The notes below the pieces were generated by a model, which did no database searches, was not told the origin of the DNA, and was given only the letters and a program-made list of their open reading frames with translations. From Oscillospiraceae bacterium (GTDB taxonomy: Bacteria > Bacillota > Clostridia > Oscillospirales > Ruminococcaceae): a stretch of DNA of 64,000 nucleotides. Shown here one piece after another: positions 7,837 to 16,413 of the stretch (the stretch's first letter is position 1; each line of letters begins with the position of its first letter). The stretch spans positions 1 through 64,000 of the forward strand of contig JAFWVK010000109.1 in assembly GCA_017518255.1 (NCBI GenBank), written 5' to 3'. The translations under genes were made by a program, and so were the position numbers.

Positions 7837-10800
7837 TTATTTGTCGGAAGGTGACGGGAACAGCATGTGAAGCTTTTCAGCTAAACCGGAACGGAATACC
7901 GGTGTTTTCAGATAGTACACATTATCCATTCTGCCGTTCAGGTTCGGTGCATCTGCCACAACCAAAATCGGTGTATCCGGAACAATTGTTTTCAGTGTTT
8001 CAAGGATATTGCCGTCACGTTTGTTCAGATCGGACTGCCTCAGCAGGATCAAAGAGACTTTTTTGTTCTGGTTTTTCACCATGTTCAGATATGCACACAG
8101 ATTGTCAAAATCCGGCTGGAATTCAAGCTGCATTCCTGTTTCACGCAGCATTTCCATGGATGCTGCAGCCGTGATCTGATTTGAGTCGCAGACAATTGCA
8201 GTTTTCCCGAATGTGAATCGCAGGGGGAACAATACCTGATTCGGAATATTCCTGAACGGAAGACGGAGGATGATTGCCGAAGCATGTTCCGGCAATTTGA
8301 CAAATTCCAGTGTGCCGTTCATCAGCGTAATGAGACGTTTGCTCAGATAGATATTGTGCTGTTCAAAGCTGGATTGATTCAGAATCAGTGAATCTTCGAT
8401 ATATTTCAGCGGGTCGGATTCCGGGATGGGGGAGAGCAGACCGCTCTGGATATCCTGTGATACTTTGTCTCCGCTGGTAATCAAAGAAAATTCGTACATT
8501 GCTTCCTGTTCATGGTTCGGAATTGCAGACTGGGCAAGCTGAAGCGTGATGCGGGAACCGTAAGGCAGGGAACGGATAATATTGACGAATATATTGTCAA
8601 TCAGATACGTGAGCCGTTCACGGTCGCAGAGGATTGTTTCCTCAGAAACATGACTTGTATAAGCAAGAATTTTCAGGCTTTTTTCGCCGAACATCTGGGC
8701 GGTGTCCTGTTTCAGCTTCTGGAAAAGCATCGGCAGACTGACCGGCTCCGTCAGCAGCGGAAGCTGGTTGTTTTCCAGCAGAAGAACATCTTTTGCGCAT
8801 TCTGTCATTGCGGAGAGATGCTCATAAGCTGTAAACATGGAGCGGAAATCCCTGCGGAATTCCTCGTTTTTGTTCATGGTCGGAGGAATTTCGTGTTCCA
8901 TTCTGTCCAGAGTTGAGTAGATTTGATTCAGTGAAAGCTGGAAATTGCTTGCGATATTCAGAAAAACATGAGCCTTCCGGATTCTGGAGCGCTCTTTTTC
9001 CCGGATAATGCTTTGGAGCTGATTCCTTGTTTCCTGCAATTCATGCAGCTGCGCATCACGCTTGCAGATTTCATCGTTCACATCCTCAATATAACTCATG
9101 AGGTATGCTTTTCCGTTTTCATCACGGAAGAAGCGCAGACAGATATTGCACCAGATATACTGCTTCTGTCCGTCAAGATCGGTTAGAAACAGGTGTTTGA
9201 TCTGATCTTTTCTTGCGCGGACAGAACGAAGAATCTGCTCGTAAGAAAAATATTTTTCATATTCTTTTCTGTGATCCGGATGGATATGCCGGAGCGGGAA
9301 TTCTTTGCAGAACCGGCTGAACGGGATTTCATCCTTGACCGGAAGGTACTCCTTGTTCCGGATTTCATAGTGATAAACCGTGTCCGAATCAAGATCGACT
9401 TCAATCACTTTCCGGAACGAATCCTCAATCATCATTCCGAATTTTCGCCGCAGAACAAGCTGTTCATGCTCGGCGTTATTCAGTTCATTCCGGTTTTTAA
9501 CTTCATCGTCGATATCGGCAATATAGATCATTGTGCGAAGGAAACCGTTCCGCTCCTGAAAATAGAGTTCTGCACGGGCATAGCGCCAGCCGGATTCGCT
9601 TTTATTGCGGTAATCGACCGTCAGCTGTTTCGCACCTTTGCGGAAGGCATCTTCTGCGGCACGGGGCAGAACGGTCATGGCGACCTTTTTATAATCTTCC
9701 GGATGACAGTGCGGCATGATGACCCGTTCAAAAAACTGCCCGAAGGGACATTCCATCGGCGGCATAATCATGTGATTGGAAATGTGATAGAATTTTGCGA
9801 TCTGTTTTTCGTAATCACATTCGATAAACCAGATAAAACGGTTCTGAATAAGTGTGTGGAACTGATTGGTCAGGGCATCCCGCTGCTGAATGGATTCGAG
9901 TTCTTTCTGCTTCTGTGCATCTATATCCTGTACGGCATAGATTGCTTCTGTCGGCATCCGGTCTTCAAAATGCACGAATGTAAAGACAGACCGTGTCCAT
10001 TTGGCATTGAGATTCGGATCCTGCTGCGGTGCAATTCTGCGGTATTCAAAGCTCAGTTTGTTGTCGGTCAGATTTTGCAGCTGCTGAAGTTTAGTCAGAG
10101 ATGCAAATTCCTGTAACGAATTTCTGTCATCCGGATGCACATACAGCAGCAATTCCGCACAGATATCGTCAAACCGGTAGACCTTGTCAAAAGAGAAATA
10201 CGGCTTCAGATCCTGATGTATGGCACAGAGCACCGTCTTTCCTGTTTTGAGGTCAATGTGCATCATCAGGCGGAAAATATCGGAGATGCTGGATAAGATA
10301 TAGCTGTTTCTGAGTGAGAGTGCCTCCAGTTCAGACTGGAATCTGTCAGAACGCTCCCGCTGTAAATGCTGTTCATTGCTGTCCTTTCCAAGGAGCATTA
10401 CGATATTTGCATTGACGACAGCCAGTGAGAAGCTTGCCCATCGGTATTCCTCATCAGAAAGCCGGCGAACCGTACAGGTCGGGCTGGTATTGGCTTCGAG
10501 GAATAAATGAAGCTGTTCGAGCGAAAAAGCATTCAGAAACTGTTCGCGATCCTCCGGGTGAATGACCGCTTCCGCGTAATGAACGATATAATCCAGGAAA
10601 GAAGGGAATTTTGCCTGTGTATTCATCAGCGGATTCTTGTCGCTGATGACAGAAGCGCGCATGGATTCCAGTTCAATGCGCAGTGCGGTAAAATAAGCGG
10701 AGGTTAAAACAGCCTTCATCATCTGAAGTGCTTCCGGAGGCGGACCGTATGCACGCTTGTCAATCGTCAGGGCAATTGCCTGAATCCCGTTCCATGTCAG

Positions 10801-11073
10801 CGGGAGCGCATGAAGAACCGCCGTTTCAGAAAACCACGGGAGATGTTCCGTCGGAAGAACCGCCATTCTGCCGGATGCATTTGCCTGCCTGAGGATCCGG
10901 TCAATGACTTCTTCATGAAGCAGGGAGGCATAAGGAATGCCTTCCTGTGCATCCGGAATCAGTTTTTGAGCAGCCGGATTTGCACAGAGCAGTTCCATTG
11001 TATCCTGTCGGAAAATCAGGACAGCATCATCCCGCAGGGACAGGAATAATTCATCGGTTGACTGATTCCACAT
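7837..11073 (-). CDS. Multi-PAS protein with degenerate histidine kinase and receiver domains
   Basis: A 1078-residue soluble protein; no membrane helix is obvious. The N-terminal ~680 residues contain several PAS-like modules. A DHp-like helix follows near residue 700: FLNIASNFQLSLNQI occupies the usual FLxxMSHExRTPLNxI site, with Asn ~710 where the phosphorylated His should be. The ATPase-like region (~775-950) keeps an N-box (DNIFVNIIRS) and 'LSKRLITLMNG' but has SGDKV in place of DxGxG. The last 122 residues are receiver-like, yet 'LILLRQSD' lacks the phospho-accepting Asp, while the Lys of 'LKTP' is kept. This suggests a sensory scaffold rather than a working kinase. ATG 11073 is 9 bases after GGAAGG. 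Confidence 0.75.
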   Translation of the reverse strand: MWNQSTDELFLSLRDDAVLIFRQDTMELLCANPAAQKLIPDAQEGIPYASLLHEEVIDRILRQANASGRMAVLPTEHLPWFSETAVLHALPLTWNGIQAIALTIDKRAYGPPPEALQMMKAVLTSAYFTALRIELESMRASVISDKNPLMNTQAKFPSFLDYIVHYAEAVIHPEDREQFLNAFSLEQLHLFLEANTSPTCTVRRLSDEEYRWASFSLAVVNANIVMLLGKDSNEQHLQRERSDRFQSELEALSLRNSYILSSISDIFRLMMHIDLKTGKTVLCAIHQDLKPYFSFDKVYRFDDICAELLLYVHPDDRNSLQEFASLTKLQQLQNLTDNKLSFEYRRIAPQQDPNLNAKWTRSVFTFVHFEDRMPTEAIYAVQDIDAQKQKELESIQQRDALTNQFHTLIQNRFIWFIECDYEKQIAKFYHISNHMIMPPMECPFGQFFERVIMPHCHPEDYKKVAMTVLPRAAEDAFRKGAKQLTVDYRNKSESGWRYARAELYFQERNGFLRTMIYIADIDDEVKNRNELNNAEHEQLVLRRKFGMMIEDSFRKVIEVDLDSDTVYHYEIRNKEYLPVKDEIPFSRFCKEFPLRHIHPDHRKEYEKYFSYEQILRSVRARKDQIKHLFLTDLDGQKQYIWCNICLRFFRDENGKAYLMSYIEDVNDEICKRDAQLHELQETRNQLQSIIREKERSRIRKAHVFLNIASNFQLSLNQIYSTLDRMEHEIPPTMNKNEEFRRDFRSMFTAYEHLSAMTECAKDVLLLENNQLPLLTEPVSLPMLFQKLKQDTAQMFGEKSLKILAYTSHVSEETILCDRERLTYLIDNIFVNIIRSLPYGSRITLQLAQSAIPNHEQEAMYEFSLITSGDKVSQDIQSGLLSPIPESDPLKYIEDSLILNQSSFEQHNIYLSKRLITLMNGTLEFVKLPEHASAIILRLPFRNIPNQVLFPLRFTFGKTAIVCDSNQITAAASMEMLRETGMQLEFQPDFDNLCAYLNMVKNQNKKVSLILLRQSDLNKRDGNILETLKTIVPDTPILVVADAPNLNGRMDNVYYLKTPVFRSGLAEKLHMLFPSPSDK

Positions 11074-11192
11074 GGTTTCACACCTTCCTTTCACAGACAA
11101 AACTTGGTTGACGGTTTTCTTTCTATTATATCAAATCGCGGGAGGAAAGTCAACGCTCAAAGTCCGGATTCATCTCAATCCACAAAAATGAA

Positions 11193-12761
11193 TCAGAAAA
11201 ACCGATTCATTTCTTCCGGTATCTGAATCAGGATTTTCGCACCGCTTTTTTTCAGAAAATCATAATCCCGGAATCCCCAAAGTACACTGATACACGGGAT
11301 GCCGGCATTTTTTGCGGTCTGGATATCCACCTCGGAGTCGCCGATATAAACCGTGTTTTCTGCCGTGCTTCCCAGAAGCTGCATCGCATGGATGAGAGAA
11401 TCCGGATAGGGCTTCATCCGGACTCCCTCCTGCTGCCCGATTGCGACCGGTATCTGTGTTCCGAAGTATTCCTTGCAGAGCTGTTTGACCTGTGCATCCG
11501 GTTTGTTGGAAACGACGGCGATTGCGATGTTCCGTTCCGAAAGGAAATGCAGCAGTTCCGGAATGCCCGCATAGGGCGCTGTGTTTTCGCGGCATTTTTC
11601 CGCATAAAGCTTTCTTGTATCCGACAGAATCCGGTCATAGAGCGGATGATCGGTTCCGCCGTTCAGGGCGCGGGCAACCAGCATTCCGATACCGTTTCCG
11701 AGATACAGCCGGACATCGGCTGCGGGACAGGCAGGCTCGCCGTTTTGGCGAAGTGCCTGATTGAGACTGTTTGTCAGGTCGGTCAGCGTGTCGAGCAGCG
11801 TGCCGTCCAGATCGAAAATTACGGATTTCACATGTGAAAAATCCGGTATCTGTCGGGAATCCGGCTGATAGAATTCGCCCTGTTTCCAGCGATTTGCCAG
11901 CATTTTGCGGTCGATTGTGACCAGAATCAGATCACGCTGCATGATCCAGTCCGGTGCGAGCAGATAATCACGCAGGCAATTTCCGGTCAGCCGGTGAATG
12001 ACAATATCCGGCGAGAGGTGTGTTACCGCTTCGATCGCCCGGTCAATATAGGTTTGCATGGAAATCGGCGTAAAGAGTCCGTTCTGATACATCTCTGCCA
12101 GAACCGTGTTTTTCATGATGAACAAGCTGTGGATTTTTACGCCGAATACATGCTGTGAATTGATGACATCCACCGTATGCAGGACATCGCTGAGTGTTTC
12201 ACCCGGAAGACCGATAATCATATGCACGATGATCTTCAGATGATACCGGTGCAGAATTTCAACTGCTTTGAGAAAGCATGACAGATCATATCCGCGATTG
12301 ATTGCTTTGGCGGTCCGGTCATTCGCGGTCTGAAGTCCGAGCTCGACCCAAACCTCATATTTTTCGGCATATTCTGCAAGCAGAGCGGCTGTTTCTTCTG
12401 TAATGCAGTCAGGTCTGGTTCCGATATCCAGTATTTTGACTCTGGAATCGAACAGAGCAGCATCATAGCGCTGTCTGAGGTCGGAAACAGAAGCGTAAGT
12501 ATTGGTAAAATTCTGAAAATAGACAATCCATTCCGAATCCGGAGCGGCGCTGTTCAGAACCTTTTCCGCCTGCTCCCGGATTGTTTCCGAAGGATTAAGC
12601 TGTTCACCCGCGCCGCGTTCCCCGCAGAAAATACATCCGCCGTATCCGCAGGTTCCGTCGCGGTTGGGGCAGGTGAATCCTCCGTCAATGCATATTTTGC
12701 GGATTTTTTTTCCGTATTTTGCGTGGATATAGCGGTTCATGGTGTAATAAGGGTGTTCCAT
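11193..12761 (-). CDS. Fusion of a YhcC-like radical SAM protein and a HAD phosphatase
   Basis: A 522-residue two-domain protein. Residues 1-~300 match the TIGR01212/YhcC radical SAM family, with cluster cysteines C31, C43 and C46 (GFTCPNRDGTC, GGCIFC). Residues ~310-522 form a phosphoglycolate-phosphatase-like HAD domain with all four motifs: DLDGT 317-321, SNK 418-420, K450 and GDSEVD 474-479. Both halves look intact, with a short linker around residues 295-310. YhcC-type proteins have no settled function; the HAD part should hydrolyse a small phosphoester. The gene is 3 bases downstream of the SGNH lipoprotein gene, implying one transcript. Confidence 0.85.
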   Translation of the reverse strand: MEHPYYTMNRYIHAKYGKKIRKICIDGGFTCPNRDGTCGYGGCIFCGERGAGEQLNPSETIREQAEKVLNSAAPDSEWIVYFQNFTNTYASVSDLRQRYDAALFDSRVKILDIGTRPDCITEETAALLAEYAEKYEVWVELGLQTANDRTAKAINRGYDLSCFLKAVEILHRYHLKIIVHMIIGLPGETLSDVLHTVDVINSQHVFGVKIHSLFIMKNTVLAEMYQNGLFTPISMQTYIDRAIEAVTHLSPDIVIHRLTGNCLRDYLLAPDWIMQRDLILVTIDRKMLANRWKQGEFYQPDSRQIPDFSHVKSVIFDLDGTLLDTLTDLTNSLNQALRQNGEPACPAADVRLYLGNGIGMLVARALNGGTDHPLYDRILSDTRKLYAEKCRENTAPYAGIPELLHFLSERNIAIAVVSNKPDAQVKQLCKEYFGTQIPVAIGQQEGVRMKPYPDSLIHAMQLLGSTAENTVYIGDSEVDIQTAKNAGIPCISVLWGFRDYDFLKKSGAKILIQIPEEMNRFF

Positions 12762-12764
12762 AGA

Positions 12765-13715
12765 TTATGCACCTTCCCGCATGGCGCGGAACAGCGTTTC
12801 CGCAATGAGTTTCTGTCCTTCCGCATTCGGGTGCGGGTCAAGATACTGCATTTCCTCGGCGGAACCCCCTTCCTGATTGTCTGCGCCGAGAATCGGAACC
12901 GGATCGGTTGCGGCAAAAGCCGCTTCGATATCGACCAGGTGCAGGTCGGAATGGGCTGCCGCAAACTCCCTGATGATGCCGTTGCACCGGTCAAGATGCT
13001 TTTGCGTATAGTCTCCGAAGGGTTCTCCGAGGTCTGCTTCTGTTCCGATCACGGAATCGGAAATGCCGCGGTAAGGGTTATATACGTTAAGAATATAGAT
13101 TTCCGCCGTTTGATTCCGCGCCCGAATCCAGTCATATGCGGAATCGAGGTCTGTTTTGAGCCGGTTCATTCCTTCTTCGATTCTCGGCTCGATTTCCTTC
13201 AAAATGGAATCTGTATCTTTTAATTTCTCTGTCATTTCGTTTTGCAGCGATTCCAGTTCTTCATCCGTCATGCTGTCAATGGTATTGATGTTGATTCCTT
13301 TTTCTTCGGCGGATTCTTCCAGATAGGAAGTGAAGACACCGAGCAGATTATTTGCGCCGATGCAGATGACAATGACATCGGCAGACGGCAAGCGGATGGC
13401 TTTTCCGTTGTTCAGCCGCTTCAGCAGATCGGAGCTGTCATCGCCGCTGACTGCATAATTATAGTCGTTCCATTTTCGGTTGTCGTTTTGTTCCAGCATA
13501 TTGGACAGCAGCGCAGAATAGCGCTCGGTATCGGGCGATTCCAGACCGTAACCGAATGATATTGAGTCGCCGAGCGTGACAAGATTCAGCCCGGAGGGTG
13601 CCGCAGCAGAGGATTCGGCGGGCTTTTCCGTATTCTGTGAAGTGTCCTGCTTTCCGCAGCCGGTTATCAGCATACCGGCAGACAGAGCCATTGCAGCCAA
13701 ATGATTGAATTTCAT
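12765..13715 (-). CDS. SGNH/GDSL-family lipoprotein esterase
   Basis: A 316-residue lipoprotein with signal peptide and lipobox LITGC (Cys20). The SGNH blocks are visible: LGDSISFGYG with Ser51, 'ICIGANN' for the Asn block, and 'DPHPNAEGQ' for the Asp/His pair. It should be anchored outside the membrane and remove acyl or acetyl groups; the substrate cannot be told. ATG 13715 is 8 bases after GAAAGGA; the reading frame extends 33 codons upstream but without a signal-peptide-like start. It precedes the radical SAM-HAD gene on the same strand. Confidence 0.87.
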   Translation of the reverse strand: MKFNHLAAMALSAGMLITGCGKQDTSQNTEKPAESSAAAPSGLNLVTLGDSISFGYGLESPDTERYSALLSNMLEQNDNRKWNDYNYAVSGDDSSDLLKRLNNGKAIRLPSADVIVICIGANNLLGVFTSYLEESAEEKGININTIDSMTDEELESLQNEMTEKLKDTDSILKEIEPRIEEGMNRLKTDLDSAYDWIRARNQTAEIYILNVYNPYRGISDSVIGTEADLGEPFGDYTQKHLDRCNGIIREFAAAHSDLHLVDIEAAFAATDPVPILGADNQEGGSAEEMQYLDPHPNAEGQKLIAETLFRAMREGA

Positions 13716-13820
13716 GCAAAAAATCCTTTCTGAATGGGATAATTTCTCATATTCAGTATACCATATATTGTTCCGATTCACAAGACTTATGCAAATTATT
13801 TTTCCATTTATCAAAAAAAT

Positions 13821-13842
13821 CTGCCGCAGAATTCTGCGGCAG
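13821..13842 (-). terminator. Intrinsic terminator of the Thr-rich lipoprotein gene
   Basis: A perfect 22-bp palindrome, CTGCCGCAGAA/TTCTGCGGCAG, followed on the minus strand by ATTTTTTT. Confidence 0.88.
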
Positions 13843-13853
13843 ACCGAAAAATG

Positions 13854-14672
13854 TCAGCTTTGATAGGATGAAACCGCTTTTGCAAGCGCATCGGCAGAAT
13901 CATAGGTTTTCTGGGTTGTCTGATTGGAAGACAGATCTTTATAGGACGCTGTCAGCGACCGGTAATCGGCATACACAATAAATGCCGTTACGGGCGCAGC
14001 TCCCTGCCAGCGATAGCCTGTAATGGTCAGTGTCTGCGGTGTGAGCTGCTGAATAGAGGTAAAGGTCTTCTTTGCGGCTGAGAAAGTCGGGTTATCAACC
14101 TTTACTGCCGTATCGGTAAACTTCTTTACACCGTCATCCCAGAGGAAGATTGCATACGAGGTTTTGTCATCGGCGGTCTTATAGGGCGCAACGAGATCCG
14201 GATGTTCGTCAAAATTGCAGTCAAAGAGATAGAATTCCTTCTGCATCTTCTCCTCATCCATCTGGCTGAAATCAAACTGAAGAACCTGATAATTGCCGCC
14301 TGTCAGACGCATGGTGACACTGTCTTTTGCAAATACATAGTTGAAATAGGGCGGATAGGGCTCATCGGCATGTTCTTCACCGCCATCGCCGGATTTGACT
14401 GTTTCAGCCGGCTTGAGTACAGTAAACAGCGTGCCGAGTGTTGTAGTTGCGGCAGTGGTTGATTCCGTTGTTACAGTTGCGGCTGTTGTGGTTGTCAGCT
14501 CAGTACCGGATGTTGTTGTTTCGGTTGCTTCCGTAATAGTTGCAGTTGTTGCAGACGTTGTCGTTGTCTCAGCGGATGAAAGATTGTCAGCCTGTGTAAT
14601 CGGCTGGGTTCCGCAGCCCGTCAATGCGAGCGCAGTCAGTGTCAGGGCAGAAATGAAATACCGGTTCTTCAT
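13854..14672 (-). CDS. Lipoprotein with Thr-rich linker
   Basis: A 272-residue protein with signal peptide and lipobox LALTGC (Cys20), then ~60 residues dominated by Thr, Ala, Ser and Glu, typical of glycosylatable wall-spanning linkers. The C-terminal ~170 residues form a globular domain with 'DCNFDEHPDLV', a motif seen in XAC2610/FG-GAP-like beta proteins, and 'YAIFLWDDGVKKF'. The function is unknown; it is likely displayed on the cell surface. ATG 14672 is 8 bases after AAAGGAG. It has its own terminator, and the next gene upstream ends 57 bases away. Confidence 0.75.
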   Translation of the reverse strand: MKNRYFISALTLTALALTGCGTQPITQADNLSSAETTTTSATTATITEATETTTSGTELTTTTAATVTTESTTAATTTLGTLFTVLKPAETVKSGDGGEEHADEPYPPYFNYVFAKDSVTMRLTGGNYQVLQFDFSQMDEEKMQKEFYLFDCNFDEHPDLVAPYKTADDKTSYAIFLWDDGVKKFTDTAVKVDNPTFSAAKKTFTSIQQLTPQTLTITGYRWQGAAPVTAFIVYADYRSLTASYKDLSSNQTTQKTYDSADALAKAVSSYQS

Positions 14673-14729
14673 GAAAGAAACTCCTTTCTGACGGGGAAGG
14701 GCACGGCTGATTGTCTGCCCTTGATAATA

Positions 14730-15311
14730 TCAAAGAAAATAATCGCGGTATCTTTGCAGAGTATCTCCGATATGATCCCAGATTCCGATAATACCGTCTT
14801 TCTCCTCAAATACTTTGCCGTGCGAGTGACCGTTGTCAAATTTCATCTGTGCAAAGTTATTGTCAAAGTGCGGGACATAGGTTTCCGGATGACCGGCAGG
14901 ATCCGAGCAGCGCCGTCTCAAAGCATCAATGGTAACCTGCTTCATTTCGCGCTGCAATTCAAGAAATGCACGTAAAATCTTGTGATTATTCTGCTGCGGC
15001 TTTTTTGCCCAGCGCGGAATGCGGTGATTTGCCTTCCCGAATTCTTCAAAGAGATCCGGCTGCGGGGGGCGTTCGTGGTTCGGGACGCCGCGGACAGGTT
15101 CCGGACGGGGCGGGGGAACCGGTTCACTTGTTTTTTTTGATTTTTCGGTTCCGTTCTCCGGAAATTCCTCCGCAGCAGAGCGGAGAGCTTTTCCGAGGTA
15201 TTCACGGATGAATGCTTCTGCAATCTGATTGCGGTCATCGCCGGTCAGCTGAACAGCCAGTTCAAATTTATCTGCCAGTTGCTCCGGAATCTGAAATTGA
15301 ATCTCTTTCAT
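14730..15311 (-). CDS. Ribbon-helix-helix protein with basic C-terminal domain
   Basis: A 193-residue protein. Residues 1-45 (IQFQIPEQLADKFELAVQLTGDDRNQIAEAFIREYLGKAL) are predicted as a beta strand followed by two helices, the ribbon-helix-helix DNA-binding fold. A Pro-rich linker (~50-85) leads to a domain of unknown family with 'RAFLELQREM' and 'YVPHFDNNFAQMKFDN'. It may regulate its own expression, since an inverted repeat brackets its -35 box. ATG 15311 follows AGGAGGA. It is unlike known plasmid or toxin-antitoxin RHH proteins in length, and no toxin gene is next to it. Confidence 0.65.
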   Translation of the reverse strand: MKEIQFQIPEQLADKFELAVQLTGDDRNQIAEAFIREYLGKALRSAAEEFPENGTEKSKKTSEPVPPPRPEPVRGVPNHERPPQPDLFEEFGKANHRIPRWAKKPQQNNHKILRAFLELQREMKQVTIDALRRRCSDPAGHPETYVPHFDNNFAQMKFDNGHSHGKVFEEKDGIIGIWDHIGDTLQRYRDYFL

Positions 15312-15389
15312 TGGAAATCCTCCTGTTCTGATAAAGGCATCTGCTGCTTTTTCACCGCTGCCGCTGTGACAGGCGGTGTTCTTAGCGTT

Positions 15390-15418
15390 ATTATAGCAGA
15401 GATTTTCTAATTTGTCAA
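15390..15418 (-). promoter_or_regulatory. Consensus promoter of the ribbon-helix-helix gene
   Basis: On the minus strand, TTGACA (15413-15418), a 17-bp spacer and TATAAT (15390-15395): an exact sigma-A consensus. Confidence 0.88.
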
Positions 15419-15440
15419 TAGAAAAATACTAATTAGAGAA
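15403..15440. promoter_or_regulatory. Inverted repeat overlapping the promoter, candidate operator
   Basis: The arms TTTTCTAATT (15403-15412) and AATTAGAGAA (15431-15440) match in 9 of 10 positions when one is reversed. The 18-base spacer contains the -35 box. A bound protein would block RNA polymerase. Confidence 0.5.
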
Positions 15441-15489
15441 TTTGTAACCAAATTGGAATCCTTTTGAAAGAGATGCTCCGCTGCACGGT

Positions 15490-16413
15490 TTACTGATTTT
15501 CGCTTGAGCGCGGAATTTCCGAACCGAATACGCGCGGCGCCGTTATCCGGTCAATCAGAGGAACAAACAGATTCATGATGAGCACAGCGAGCACCGAGCC
15601 GTCGGCATATCCGCCGTACCGGCTGATAAAATAGCTGAGGCATCCGCAGCCGATGCCGAAAACGGTTTTGCCCGTTACGGTGACCGGCGTCGTGGTATAG
15701 TCTGTTGCGGCAAATACTGCGCAGAACAGCAGGGAACCCGACAAAAGCCGAAGCGTGAGACTGTCTCCGGCAATCAGGCTCAGAAGGGCGAAAGACCCGA
15801 TAAAGGCAGCCGGTGCGGCAGGGGATATAATGCCTTTCAGTATCAGAAATACGCCGCCCAGAATGATTCCGGCTGCACAGATATGTCCGATGCAGCCCGG
15901 TGTGTTGCCGAGCATGAGATCCCAGAAGGATTTCTGCTGTGTCAGTTCTGCGGTTTCGGTAATGACTTCTGTGTGTCCGTCCGGAAATGTCCATGTGTGC
16001 ATTTCCTGCATAAACAGAAGCATCAGCAGCGTTTTGGCTGTCAGTGCGGGATTGGCGAAGTTTTTGCCGATTCCGCCGAAAAGCTGTTTTACAACGATAA
16101 TTGCGAATGCAGAGCCGGCTGCTGCCCAGTATACCGGAAAGGAGGGGGGCAGACATAAGCCGAGTATCAAACCCGTTACGGCAGCACTTCCGTCCGGAGC
16201 GGTCAGCTGTTTTCCGAATAGAGTCTGCCAGATGATTTCGGTAAGGACAGCGGTTCCCGTTGTTGCAAGCAGGACCATGACCGCATCAAGTCCGAACTGA
16301 AAGCATCCGCAGATTGCAGTCGGCATCAGTGCCGCAATCACGCAGAACATGATCTGAAACGTACTGTTTTTCGTGTTTGTAAGAGGAGAGGGATGAACTG
16401 TCAGTTTTTTCAC
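15490..16413 (-). CDS. rnfD: RnfD-like subunit of an ion-translocating ferredoxin:NAD oxidoreductase
   Basis: A 307-residue polytopic membrane protein of the NqrB/RnfD family, with family segments such as 'LFGGIGKNFANPALTAK' and 'SFWDLMLGNTPGCIGH'. RnfD normally carries a covalent FMN on the Thr of an S/T-x-A-T motif just before this second segment; here the corresponding stretch reads EVITETAEL and no clear SGAT is visible. GTG 16413 follows GGGAGGG and overlaps the rnfC stop by 4 bases. The genes for RnfG, E, A and B are not in this neighbourhood. Confidence 0.85.
   Translation of the reverse strand: MKKLTVHPSPLTNTKNSTFQIMFCVIAALMPTAICGCFQFGLDAVMVLLATTGTAVLTEIIWQTLFGKQLTAPDGSAAVTGLILGLCLPPSFPVYWAAAGSAFAIIVVKQLFGGIGKNFANPALTAKTLLMLLFMQEMHTWTFPDGHTEVITETAELTQQKSFWDLMLGNTPGCIGHICAAGIILGGVFLILKGIISPAAPAAFIGSFALLSLIAGDSLTLRLLSGSLLFCAVFAATDYTTTPVTVTGKTVFGIGCGCLSYFISRYGGYADGSVLAVLIMNLFVPLIDRITAPRVFGSEIPRSSENQ

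Noticed and set aside
14395..14691. 98-codon plus-strand frame rich in Val and Ser
   Set aside because: It is the antisense of the Thr-rich linker of the lipoprotein gene, where ACA/ACT codons read as TGT/AGT-type Val/Ser codons.
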